Of a stretch of DNA of 64,000 nt, positions 23,614 through 35,356 are shown one piece after another (position 1 is the stretch's first letter; each line of letters opens with the position of its first letter). Source of the stretch: Cryptomeria japonica (Eukaryota; Streptophyta; Pinopsida; Cupressales; Cupressaceae); contig NC_081410.1 in NCBI RefSeq assembly GCF_030272615.1, forward strand, positions 253,503,533 through 253,567,532, written 5' to 3'. The translations under genes were made by a program, and so were the position numbers. The notes under the pieces are model-generated. The model ran no database searches and was not told the DNA's origin. It worked only from the letters and a program-made list of their open reading frames with translations.

Positions 23614-26600
23614 TGTTACCAAAATTTTATGACACCTAAAATTTTGGTGACCTATTATAGGTCTTATGTATTGCAGAAAAAAGGTACACAAAATTTTTCC
23701 AGAAAAAAAAGTTTGTTATCTTTATTAGATAAATATGTATGCCATACAAGTATCTCATTCCAATGTGTAATATTTTAATTAAGAAAGATATACATGAATA
23801 AAACATCTGCATGTAATACATCTTTATTTATAAAGAACAAACTGTCTACAAGATCCCACACAAGCCGTGGGAATAGTTGAGAAAAGATCACACTGATCAT
23901 AGAAATGCAAACAGAAAAGGAACAAAAGAATGTAGGAAGAAGGGAAAGAAAGAACCCATCATTTCCTAGTAGGGTGATGAGTTCTACACAAGGTCTTCTG
24001 GTCAGCTTCGTTGATCTAAGCATCTCAGTGTCCACCCCATGAGATGACCTGAAAAAGAGAGGAAAATAATTTGGTTAGAGCTCCGAGTTATTCCTTTCAC
24101 TCCTGCATACATAAAGCTACTCCTACTGTGCATACACTGCTATATCAAATTCAGAATAGAGAAGACCAACTCAAAAAAGATGCCATGAGATATCAATGAG
24201 AACCATGTTTGTTTCATGTGTAGATAAAGGTTTTCATTTCAGAAGTATCATGTATGTGGGTTAAAATGGGCTCTTGAAGCGGTTGAGCTCAACATATAAG
24301 TCATTATTCACAAGGTGACACTAATCGGCTGCTAGTGATCAGGTACAATCACATTCATAGTCTCATATACTGTCACTCAATGATAGTATAAAACTGTCAT
24401 CTAGTGGCGGCATATACAAAAATGAACATGATTTCCTTCAATAAAAATAGTTAACTAGAGTCATCGTATGAATAAAAAGTAAAAGGCAAGTGTGCGAATC
24501 AATGAGGAGGGAGAATTTTTGGTCTTTAGCACAAGTAACTATCACAAAACAACAAAACCTACTAGTTTTATAAAGTAGGACACCAAGGAAAGTTAGCTTT
24601 GAATCTGAATCCTCCAGTTGTGATAGCCAATCATGTAAAAACCAAAAAATCCCACCTCTTTTGGTTTGCACAAATACCTTCCAGCTCACTAAGAAAGATA
24701 ACATCCATAAGAGAAACTATCTTTAATACAGACACCTTGAATCAAATTGACAGTAATAGTATATGGTGGCAGCCTTGAGATTTTTTAATAGTCCATGACA
24801 GTGAGCAATTCCTCCATAGGTCACACAATGTAGCATATATCAGTGTCTTGCTCAACAACAATAGAGAAAATTGACAAAGATAGTCTTCCAATTATAAGAT
24901 TGTAGTCAAAAGAATATTGTATTATAGTTAGGTCGAGAGTAAGATTTCAGGAATAATCATCTATTCTTCAAAGATAGAGGATCCTACATAGTACAACTCT
25001 TCAAAAAAGCACATGAGTTCACAATGTATAGGCATGTTAGACACATGCAGATCACAAACAAAGGTATAGAAAGTCACAAATATTGATGAAAGAGTAAAAT
25101 CTTGATACACCCTTGGAAACACATCAAAGTACAATCAAATTGTATACACTGTGGTATGATTGCTTCAGTCATGAGGCAAGTCTAAATGGTAATGTATATT
25201 ATCACGAATAAGGTGTAAATGGTTATTTATCAAGATCAATGAATAGATTGGGTTATCACATGATAAAAGCCATTATAGAAGTCATCAAAGCTTCCATGGA
25301 TGCAATCATAAAATATGATAATATCACATGGTGTCAGTAACTTTGAAACAAGCCTTCACACAGATCATTTTAGTGGCAAGTTAGGATACTAGGATAAAGA
25401 TCACCATATTCAGTGATAGAGGATACATAAAGGACTTCCAGTTGCAAGACAGTGATATGATTACAAGAAGCCATAACAACATATATCAATGACCCAAAGG
25501 CATAAGGTAAATCATAGCCCCTACAATCAGTTTGAGCATCCAAGGTATATGTACAAGAAAGACAATGAAATCACTAACAACACAAATCAGAGAATCCATG
25601 TTTAGATTTTTTCTTGTGATAATATAGTGATAGTACTATCAGGTTGCAATAAGTTTAAATATTATCAAACTCCATAAGAAAGCTCAATTATAACAAATTA
25701 GTCACAAGAATTCCTGGAATATATGTCAGAGGGATATAGGAGTAGTTGTCAGCACCAAGTTTAAAAGACAGTTAATTCAAAGAGCATCATCTTCAGATTA
25801 AAAGTAATTCATAGAGAAAGCAGTCCCCAAGGATAGGTAGATGGGTTTATAGCAGTGATATAACAATACTCAGATCACCAAGTACAAAATTAAATAGCAA
25901 TCAGAGTTACAAACCTATTACAAGGATATAGCCATCGCCAAAAAACTTAGTAATCTTCACTACCAATAAGGGTAATAGCATTTCCAGTAGTAGTCTTACA
26001 AAACTCCATAGAGATAGTTCCACTAAGAGGAGACCCATAGATTTATGAAACAAAAAACAACTCAATATAGTTGAGCATAGAGACCATATACAACATTCAA
26101 AGAAATCCAAAAAGGCTTAATAGGTTTTCTGGGGTAGTACACAATAAATATACAAAGGGACAATCAACCCTTACTCTTCAAATCTTTATATATTTACACA
26201 GAATATGACAATAACATGAGTGACTCTCATCTTGGTGACAGTTAAAGGCAAATAGATAGAGGAAAATATAATTTCAAGAGGCCATAAGTGATTGTCATAG
26301 TTAAATTGCAATCAATGAAGTATGAGATTGCCATCATACCTAATGCTAAGGATTAATGAAAGAGTGGCTATGTTTTGAGAATAGCAGTCAGAGCATAAAG
26401 TTGTACCAGATTCCATACAAGGTATAGGACAAAGTATAAGATAACTATAAAAAATATTAAACAATCCTTTCGCATGTAACAGTTCATGATTAAAAATCAT
26501 GGACAAAAAAAAAAGATTTTCAAATCATATTACTCATTGTCTACTCATGAGTAAAAAGAGCAGTGACAAATGAGTAGCAGTCTGCAACAATACATGGAGC

Positions 26601-27007
26601 ACAAAATGAGCAGTAGCTTCACTAAGAAACACAATGCAATATATCAATCCTTAGTCATCCCAATAGCAGCTCACAGTGATATAGCATTGATACCAAACAC
26701 TTTGACAATTTTGTTCAGCTATCAACAAAGACTATAGCATTCTACTGAATGGAAGTCACAGAATAGGTTAGAGATGTATAATAGCATGCAACATCAAAAA
26801 ATTTAGCAACCAAGAGCCATTAAGACAAATGGTGATCATAAAGTGACAAAAGTATATGAGTAGCAAAAGATAGTTCCTCATTGATAACACAAAAAATTGC
26901 AGTCACTAATAACAGTGATCTCTTACAGTAAAGTAGCAATGAGAAAGATGTTCACAGAAAATAGAATATAAGGCAGAGAAAGAAAATCCTTGTTAATATT
27001 TTGCTTT
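23614..27007 (+). repeat. giant gypsy-type LTR, copy II, left part
   Basis: It starts TGTTACCAAAATTTTATGACACC, consistent with the TGTT...AACA ends, the right end being TGACAACA at 53094. It abuts copy I directly. It is homologous to copy I at the left edge, then A-rich with no gene. It is interrupted at 27007/27008 by the composite element and resumes at 50230. Summed length is about 6.2 kb. Because the PBS of the gypsy element follows at 53100, this is that element's 5' LTR. Confidence 0.65.
27003..27007 (+). other. target-site duplication of composite element, left (GCTTT)
   Basis: GCTTT before the element and ACTTT at 50230-50234 after it agree at four of five positions, allowing one mutation. 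Confidence 0.6.
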
Positions 27008-29954
27008 TGTTGGGACTGATTAAAATTGAATCAAGTTTAGAGGCCCATTTCAAAATTTTGCCCTGCATTTCCAAATGATTAAAATAAGTCAATTTGAATG
27101 GCCTAGTTAGCAAGGGGGTAAAATGGAGCCGGTTGATTTTCAGAGGGTAAGGCTCGGGATTCATGTCCCACACCTTTCATTTGGCCTATGCAGTGATGTG
27201 CAACTTTCAGAATTCAGTTTGGATAAGTTTACTAGGTACCCATTTTGAGGGGTGAGCTGAAAGTGCATTCTAGACACAAGTGCAAATTCTATTAAGTAGC
27301 CTACTTTGAGTTTTTATATCTTTTGCCATGTTTATTATCATGAAGAATTTCAAAATGGATTGAATTTTATACATAAATGTGAATCAACATGCAAAATTTC
27401 AAGTCCTTATGAATCCATTTGTAGTTTGTGATGTTTGCACAAGTGTAAAAATGTCCTACTGAGCGTCATGTCAGAATGTTTGTTCCGGGCTAATGTTGGT
27501 ATAAATGGTGAGCTACATTTCAAATTTAAAGGCTCTACCAATCCGTTTGATCGGTTTTCAAAAGAGCTTATTTTGCCATCAAATTCAGTTATCCGCACTC
27601 CAGTGTTATATCAGTTAATGTAGCAGTTTTGGTGAGCGTGTCGTTTGCATCCTGTCAGTCTAGTGATCGAATTGAGAATTCAAAGATTTAATATGTACTT
27701 TAAGGTATCTATGTTTCAAATTTGAGGACCCACGGAGGTCGTTTGATATTTTTGAGAAAGGCATCATGTGTTGCCAGAACATTGACTTCATCAGGTCCGC
27801 AATGTCCACAAAGCCAGCTGGTCATTTTCAGAAATTAATATCTCTTCGCTTGGGACTCGTCTTGAGAAACCGTTTGGTAGATGTCATCCTTGTATATCAA
27901 AGAACATGCCTGTCAAATGGCGAGCTCCAGAAAGGTGTTTTGATAGGTTTGAAAATTACGTCTTCGCGATTAAATGCGAAAATTGTGGCGTAATTGCCTG
28001 AAGGTTGTAAAATGCAGATTAATGATCCAAAAACGATGTCGATCATTTCCAGAGGTATGTTTGAGGTTCGTGAAGCATTCCAGGGGCCAGTTGCATGAAA
28101 ATGAAAAAAAATTTTGTCAGACCCACTTTGGGGCCCGACCTGGCTCATGCCCGTGCATTAATTTCATGGCGAAGTGGTCTTAATTAAGAGTAATGTATAT
28201 CAATGTTAGCTCAATTGTAATTCACCAGTAGGATGGAGAGAGGCGACTTCAGTGTACTTGTTGTTTATGGATTGATGGATATATATTTGAAATGAGAATG
28301 TATAAGCCATTTTAAAAAAAAAGTGTTTGATGAACTAGATGCTGCTGGCCATTTTTCCAATGAGATGCCATATTGCCCAATAATGCATGGACTGATTTAG
28401 GTAGCCATTAAAAAACTCTCAGTAAATCCAATTGATGGATTTGAACCTTCAACAAAGTGGTAAATGGGCAGCATAGTGAATAGTAAATGCAATTAAATTG
28501 CAATGTCTTCCCTCCAATGGCAGCATAGAAGTTGAAAGAGGGCATCATGAACTTTCTAGCAAATGAAAATTGCCATTCCTTCCTCTCATATACAGCAGCC
28601 CCATGGTGAAATTCCAAGCAAATGCAAGTGGTTGTTTGAGACCACATTCAATGTGCAACTTACGGAAAGTAGCATGTTGAAGCAATCATGCCAACACCCA
28701 TTTCTCCCTTTGGTAGCAGCTACAGCAGCAAACTAAAATATTTAAACAAATGCATTGGCTACCATAAGACCTAGCCAAAATCCTCCTCTCCCTGTGCATG
28801 GTGCATGAACTGTGAAGCACGGAAGAAGGCATTTAAAAAACTCTCAGCAAATCCAACGTGGCTATGGCAGCAGAAGTTTTTTTTTTATAAAAAAATGAAA
28901 ATGCTATTGGCTACTGTAAAGCCATCCCCTCCCCTATGTAAAAACGTGGCAGATGGCATTTTCTTTTGAAGAAGAGTCTTCCTCCTTCATCCCTATGTGG
29001 CTATCCCTCTGTGTGAGTTAAATAGCATGAAAAACTTTTAAACAAATACACAGGGCAGCCTTCTCCATGACGTGGTGGATGGGGAAAGAAGTTTAATGCA
29101 AATTAATGTATATGGAAAATACAAATTCGTCCCTGGTAGCAGTCTCTTTGTGTTTGGTATGAAGCAAAGGCCATCGAATTCCAAGCACATGCAAAGAAAT
29201 CACCATTAAAACTCAGAGAGAAGCTCCAAAGTGCAGCTACAGGCATAATGTATTATCCCACATGCACTGGGAAGTGTTATTTTTAAATGTTTATAAGCAA
29301 AGCTCCACGCATGTATAATGTCTAAGCCATAAATGCTTTTGACGAATGGTGCCTATGGGTGCCCAAGGCAGGCCCACATGTGAGCATGGATCTCGAGGCA
29401 ATGGAGGAGTTGACTGGATGGCGACTAGGTGGACCCCACATAGACACGCTTCCCGAGGCAGGTAGGCAAAATTTTGAAGAGAAAGGTCGGGTTAACGAGT
29501 GAGCAAGTTCAAGATGGATCGACGGTGTGTGCTATTTCGCAAAAGGAAGATGCATGCGAGTTACACCCTATGAAATAGCAAAAGTGAACGAGAGCCATCC
29601 ACGTGTCGTGATAGGTGGCAGTCTGGCAGGCGGGTTTCAGTGAGGTGGCACACAATTGGCGCATAGGTGGCAGTCTAGTGGCGATGAAGTGGCGGCCAAG
29701 TGGCAGTGACGAAGAGGATGATGTGGTGGTGATGAGGTGTCATCCCAGGTGGCGTTCGATCAACCCCATCAACCATTCAGAGGCCGCCACGTGGCAAGGC
29801 GTTAGAGCACAAATGGAGGCAAAAATCAAAATTAAAATGAATAAATGATATAGTTCTGACCATATTAAAATTTGAAATATTTAAATGACTGAGTACAAAT
29901 GGGATTTAATTTGCCCAGGGTCTAAATTTTGGCCAAAATATAAAGTATTATATA
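27008..29954 (+). repeat. LTR1 of composite, truncated at its TATA region
   Basis: It aligns with the first 2.95 kb of LTR2-4. It keeps the standard TG start (TGTTGGGACT), whereas LTR2-4 start TATTGGG. It ends at AAAGTATTATATA, right in the TATA-box region, so the R/U5 third (about 1.05 kb), the PBS and most of an internal region are missing. Confidence 0.85.
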
Positions 29955-29988
29955 AGTACCATAAGACCTAGCCAAAATCCTCCTCTCC
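29955..29988 (+). other. filler DNA at deletion junction
   Basis: After a two-base AG, 32 bases (29957-29988) copy LTR positions 28760-28791 (TACCATAAGACCTAGCC...CTCTCC). They lead directly into internal sequence (TTTGTTTGGAT...) matching 37967 onward. Templated filler with CC microhomology at the join is typical of break repair. Confidence 0.8.
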
Positions 29989-30297
29989 TTTGTTTGGATA
30001 TTGGTATTAAGTGATGAGAATCAGATTTTTGACAGAGGTAAATACTAAAGATTGTTTGAGCAGCTTGTATTCAGTTTTAAGCATGTTTGTATCTATTGTA
30101 TAGTCGCTTTGTTTTAGTTGTGTGGTTTTCAATAAGGTGCCCTGCTGTTTGGGTAGAATAAGGAAGCCCTATTTTTGAAATGAGATGAGAAGAGAAGATT
30201 TGAGAGAAGAATGATCCGTTTTTGGGCGGTCTGCTTAACCAAAGATATCCAGATTCTTGTGTTGATCTTGCAATCAAGCATCCCCAGTCAGAGCCAC
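29989..30297 (+). other. 3' internal remnant of the first unit
   Basis: Matches 37967-38272 and 45923-46228: the last codons of the gag-like ORF (VLSDE region) and the 3' untranslated segment up to the LTR. Everything upstream in this unit is deleted. Confidence 0.85.
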
Positions 30298-33200
30298 TAT
30301 TGGGACTGATTAAAATTGAATCAAGTTTAGAGGCCCATTTCAAAATTTTGCCCTGCATTTCCAAATGATTAAAATAAGTCAGTTTGAATGGCCTAGTTAG
30401 CAAGGGGGTAAAATGGAGCCGGTTGATTTTCAGAGGGTAAGGCTCGGGATTCATGTCCCACACCTTTCATTTGGCCTATGCAGTGATGTGCAACTTTTAG
30501 AATTCAGTTTGGATAAGTTTACTAGGTACCCATTTTGAGGGGTGAGCTGAAAGTGCATTCTAGGCACAAGTGCAAATTTTATTAAGTAGCCTACTTTGGG
30601 TGTTTATATCTTTTGCCATGTTTAATATCTTTTGCCATGTTTATTATCATGAAGAATTTCAAAATGGATTGAATTTTATGCATAAATGTGAGTCAACATG
30701 CAAAATTTCAAGTCCTTATGAATCCGTTTGTAGTTTGTGATGTTTGCACAAGTGTAAAAATGTCCTGGTGAGCGTCATGTCAGAATGTTTGTTCTAGGCT
30801 AATGTTGGTATAAATGGTGAGCTGTGTTTCAAATTTAAAGGCTCTACCAATCCGTTTGATCGGTTTTCAAAAGAGCTCATTTTGCCATCAAATTCAGTTA
30901 TCCGCACTCCAGTGTTATATCAGTTAATGTAGCCGTTTTGGTGAGCGTGTCGTTTGCATCCTGTCAGTCTGGTGATCGAATTGAGAATTCAAAGATTTAA
31001 AATGTACTTTAAGGTATCTATGTTTCAAATTTGAGGACCCACGGAGGTCGTTTGATATTTTTGAGAAAGGCATCATGTGTTGCCAAAACATTGACTTCAT
31101 CAGGTCCGCAGTGTCGACAAAGCCAGCTGGCCGTTTTCGGAAATTAATATCTCTTCGCTTGGGACTCGTCTTGAGAAACCGTTTGCTATATGTCATCCTT
31201 GTATATCAAAGAACATGTCTGTCAGATGGCGAGCTCCAAAAAGGTGTTTTGACAGGTTTGAAAATTACGTCTTCGCGATTAAATGCGAAAATTGTGGCGT
31301 AATTGCCTGAAGATTGTAAAATGCGGATTAATGATCCGAAAACGATGCCGATCATTTCCAGAGGTATGTTTGAGGTCCGTGAAGTATTCCAGGGGTCAGT
31401 TGTATGAAAACGAAATTTTTTTTAGTCGAAGCCACTTTGGGGCCCGACCTGGCTCATGCCCGTGCATTAATTTCATGGCGAAGTGGTCTTAATTCAGAGT
31501 AATGTATATCAATGTTAGCTCGATTGTAATTCACCAGTAGGATGGAGAGAGGCGACTTCAGTGTACTTGTTGTTTATGGATTGATGGATATCTATTTGAA
31601 ATGAGAATGTATAAGCCATTTTAAAAAAAAAAGTGTTTGATGAACTAAATGCTGCTGGCTATTTTTCCAATGAGATGCCATATTGCCCAATAATGCATGG
31701 ACTGATTTAGGCAGCCATTAAAAAACTCTCAGCAAATCCAATTGATGGATTTGAACCTTCAACAAAGTGGTAAATGGGCAGCATAGTGAATAGTAAATGC
31801 AATTAAATTGCAATGTCTTCCCTCCAATGGCAGCATAGAAGTTGAAAGAGGGCATCATGAACTTTCTGGCAAATGAAAATTGCCATTCCTTCCTCTCATA
31901 TATAGCAGCCCCATGGTGAAATTCCAAGCAAATGCAAGTGGTTGTTTGAGACCACATTCAATGTGCAACTTACGGAAAGTGGCATGCTGAAGTAATCATG
32001 CCAACACCCATTTCTCCCTTTGGTAGCAGCTACAGCAGCAAACTAAAACATTTAAACAAATGCATTGGCTACCATAAGACCTAGCCAAAATCCTCCTCTC
32101 CCTGTGCATGGTGCATGAACTGTGAAGCACTGAAGAAGGCATTTAAAAAACTCTCAGCAAATCCAATGTGGCTATGGCAGCAGAAGTTTTTTTTTTATAA
32201 AAAAATGAAAATGCTATTGGCTGCTGTAAAGCCATCCCCTCCCCTATGTAAAAACGTGGCAGATGGCATTTTATTTTGAAGAAGAGTCTTCCTCCTTCAT
32301 CCCTACGTGGCTATCCCTCTGTGTGAGTTAAACAGCATGAAAAACTTTTAAACAAATGCACAGGGCAGCCTTCTCCATGACGTGGTGGATGGGGAAAGAA
32401 GTTTAATGCAAATTAATGTATATGGCAAATACAAATTCGACCCTGGTAGCAGTCTCTTTGTTTTTGGTATGAAGCAATGGCCATCGAATTCCAAGCACAT
32501 GCAAAGAAATCACCATTAAAACTCAAAGAGAAGCTCCAAAGTGCAGCTACAAGCATAATGCAATATCCCACATGCACTCGGAAGTGTTATTTTTAAATGT
32601 TTACAAGGAAAGCTCCACGCATGTATAATGTCTAAGCCATAAATGCTTTTTACGAATGGTGCCTATGGGCGCCCAAGGCGGGCCCACACGCGAGCACGGA
32701 TCCTGAGGCAACGGAGGAGTTGACTGGATGGCGACTAGGTGGACTCCACACAGACACGCTTCCCGAGGCAAGTAGGCAAAATTTTGTAGAGAAAGGTTGG
32801 GTTAACGAGTGAGCAAGTTCAAGATGGATCGACGGTGCGCGCTATTTCGTGAAAGGAAGATGCACGCGAGTTACACCCTGCAAAATAGCAAAAGTGAACG
32901 AGAGTCGTCCACGTGTCGTGATAGGTGGCAGTCCAGCAGGCAGGTCCCGGTGAGGTGGCACACAGTTGGTGCACAGGTGGTAGTGTAGTGGTGATGACGT
33001 GGCGGCCAAGTGGCAGTGATGAAGCAGATGACATGGCGGTAATGAGGTGTCATCCCAAGTGGGGTCCTATCAACCCCATCAACCAATCAGAGGCCACCAC
33101 GTGGCAAGGCGTCAGAGCACAAATGGAGGCAAAAATCAAAATTAAAATGAATAAATGATATAGTTCTGACTATATTAAAATTTGAAATATTTAAATGACT

Positions 33201-34317
33201 GAGCACAAATGGGATTTAATTCGCCCAGGGTCTAAATTTTGGCCAAAATATAAACCATTATATATCGCCGGAAAGCTCTCGGAGTGAAGAATCTGATTAT
33301 TAGGTTAATTTTGACAAATGTGGGATAGTTTGGTGGCAGTTTCCATAGGCACAAAATTCAGTTAGAGAGGAGACACTTGGCAATTCAGTTGCAGATTTGA
33401 TTTTCTTCCCTCCTCTTTTTATTCGGAATTCTTCTCAGTTGTAAGGGTTATAGAAATTTGGAAAATGCTCCAGATTTGATGGCTTCCACTTTCTGAATAT
33501 CATGACCCAGATTTGTGAATGCTTCTATTTTGGTTTCAGGGTACAGAGATTGTAGTGCATTGTTGTAAATGTGATTTTAGTTGCAGGTCTTGCTTGTGTC
33601 AGGCATGAGTAAATTCCTCACAGTATTGTCTCTAACTACGCATTTCATTATCATAAATTGAATCCTCAAGGAGGATGAAGATTTGTCAATTTTAAGGAAA
33701 TTGTGTGACTATTTATAGGTATCCTTCAAGGAAGGTTTTAAATTCTATAGTCAGTCGTGAATGATGAAATGTGTATCCAGATCTGATAAATTTGTGAATG
33801 AATCAAATAGTGCATTAATATAAGGTATTTGTGCATGAATATTTTGTTTAAGGAAAATAAGCTTGCATCTATGATTCATATTTGTAGTTCTGTCTGTGAC
33901 TCTGTTGCCCAATGAACAAGGCATTGGTCTTGCAAGTTTGGGGATGTTTTCGGATATATATTTTAAACGACAAATTTAATTTCCCTTCATGTTTAGGGGT
34001 GTTTGTGTTCCATTCTTTCCAAGCTCTGTTTCATCCTATTGTTTGTACAGATCTAGCGAATTTGTAATGTTTCTTAACCTGTTGAGCTTGTGAAATGATT
34101 TATCTGCTTAGTCTTGATGTAGTTATGTGTCTGTAATTGTTGTATTTAATGTATCAAAAGGGTGTCCCCCCCTAGGTCTAGTAGAACCTGAAGTGCAGGA
34201 GGATCATTAGGATCATATGTTATGTTGTCCAAGCCCTGAGGTGTTTCATTGATTGAGATTGGCTATCTCATAAATAGATTTACAGGTATCTTGGGTTATC
34301 ATTTTTGGTGAACAACA
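30298..34317 (+). repeat. LTR2 of composite (4,020 bp)
   Basis: It starts TATTGGGACTG and ends GTGAACAACA, giving a TATTG/CAACA pair that would be TGTTG/CAACA with the usual TG. It has a 25-bp direct duplication (TATCTTTTGCCATGTTTA) near 30605-30640 not seen in the others. From about 32880 on it is nearly identical to LTR3, while its 5' half is less so. U3 is about 2.95 kb (TATA at 33249). Confidence 0.9.
32905..33260 (+). promoter_or_regulatory. U3 promoter with G-box/ACGTGGC cluster and TATA box
   Basis: Within 350 bp of the TATA box (TATAAA, 33249-33254) are CCACGTGTCG (32909), GACGTGGC (32996), a CCAAT box (AACCAATCAG, 33081) and the palindrome CCACGTGG (33097), plus many GTGGC repeats. 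ACGTG cores are targets of plant bZIP/bHLH factors, including ABA-responsive ones (established knowledge). The same cluster is present in LTR3 (about 40865-41060) and LTR4 (about 48820-49015), and in LTR1 without its downstream R/U5. Confidence 0.6.
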
Positions 34318-34321
34318 AAAA

Positions 34322-34339
34322 TGGCGACTCTGCTAGAGA
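34322..34339 (+). other. PBS of INT1
   Basis: TGGCGACTCTGCTAGAGA begins four bases after the LTR end. From memory this resembles the tRNA-Arg-type PBS described for Ogre-like elements. The INT2 copy is TGGCGACTCTGCTGGGGA. Confidence 0.75.
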
Positions 34340-35356
34340 GTAAATGAACTGTCAAGAGCCTCTAGTTAAGAAAGAATTAATTCATATAAGGTTGAGATTA
34401 TCCCATCCGAGCCACCACCACAAAAATGGCAACTCTGTTGGGAAAGCTGAATAGAAATTGCCTAATTTCATCCAGTTAGTTAGTCCATTGTGTATGCACA
34501 GAGTTTAAATTGACTTTATGGCGAAGAGAATAGTTCTCATTCTGGATCTGTAACATGATATGTTTTACATGTCATATATTGCATGAAGGAGTAACAAATA
34601 AAAGTTATATTTCTTAGTTGTGAGCAAGTCCTTGCAGCTATATGCAAATTTTTCCCTAATTCCTTATTGGGTGGCGACTCTAGTCTCTGTACCGGTGCTT
34701 GAAGGAAGTTTGTATTCCAAGACTTTCACAAGATTATTAGATAATCTTATGAATCATATTATGGTGCAGATGGTTTAATTAGCAGATTCACAAATAAGTG
34801 CTTTCATCATAAAAGCTTGAGAAGAAAAGTGCAGTAATAGCCTGGAAGAGGAAATTGGTTGTAGCGAGATTGAAGGAGATAGTAAAGAATTTGAATGTGT
34901 GTTGAATGGTGTTCTCCTGTTCAAAATATCCTCTGTGCAAGAGGTGGTGACTCTGTGATAAAAGACTGTGCTGAAAGTGGAAGTAAATCTCCAGATCTAC
35001 AAGAGTTTACAGCTGCAAATCTCCAGGTATTTTTTTCAGAGGTTTCAAATGCAAAGATATGTGCTCTGAAAATTAGAATGTGTAATGTCGTTTTCCCATT
35101 TAGTGAACATCACTAGTTTAAAGGGAAAGAGAGAATCTCAAAATTGATTTGCATATCTATGCTGCTAAAATATTCAGCGTATGTTATCCTCCGTAGTATG
35201 CAAATGTGGAAGAACTTTATGTCAAGCAATGTTAAGGAATAGATTTGAATAAGGATATGTGCTTGAAGTTTTCTATCCAAGATTTTATAATCATTTGTGG
35301 AAGTAAGAAAAATAAATAGTGAAGTTTTTCAGTCTTATGTGTTTCCACATAGAGCC
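34340..35356 (+). other. INT1 leader with PBS-like repeats
   Basis: About 1 kb of untranslated leader between PBS and ORF. The PBS word recurs as TGGCAACTCTGTTGGG (34427), TGGCGACTCTAGTC (34672) and TGGTGACTCTGTGA (34945). No gene is seen; a short frame near 34895-35110 is not conserved in any recognisable family. Confidence 0.6.

Noticed and set aside
23614-26900. Possible long non-coding gene in the A-rich sequence with AGTCACAA-like words
   Set aside because: The stretch aligns in part with copy I and has LTR borders; it is better explained as LTR sequence.
28408-28647. A 79-residue minus-strand frame and 62-77-residue frames that recur in every 4-kb LTR
   Set aside because: They recur because the LTR recurs, lack recognisable domains and are not the same length in all copies.
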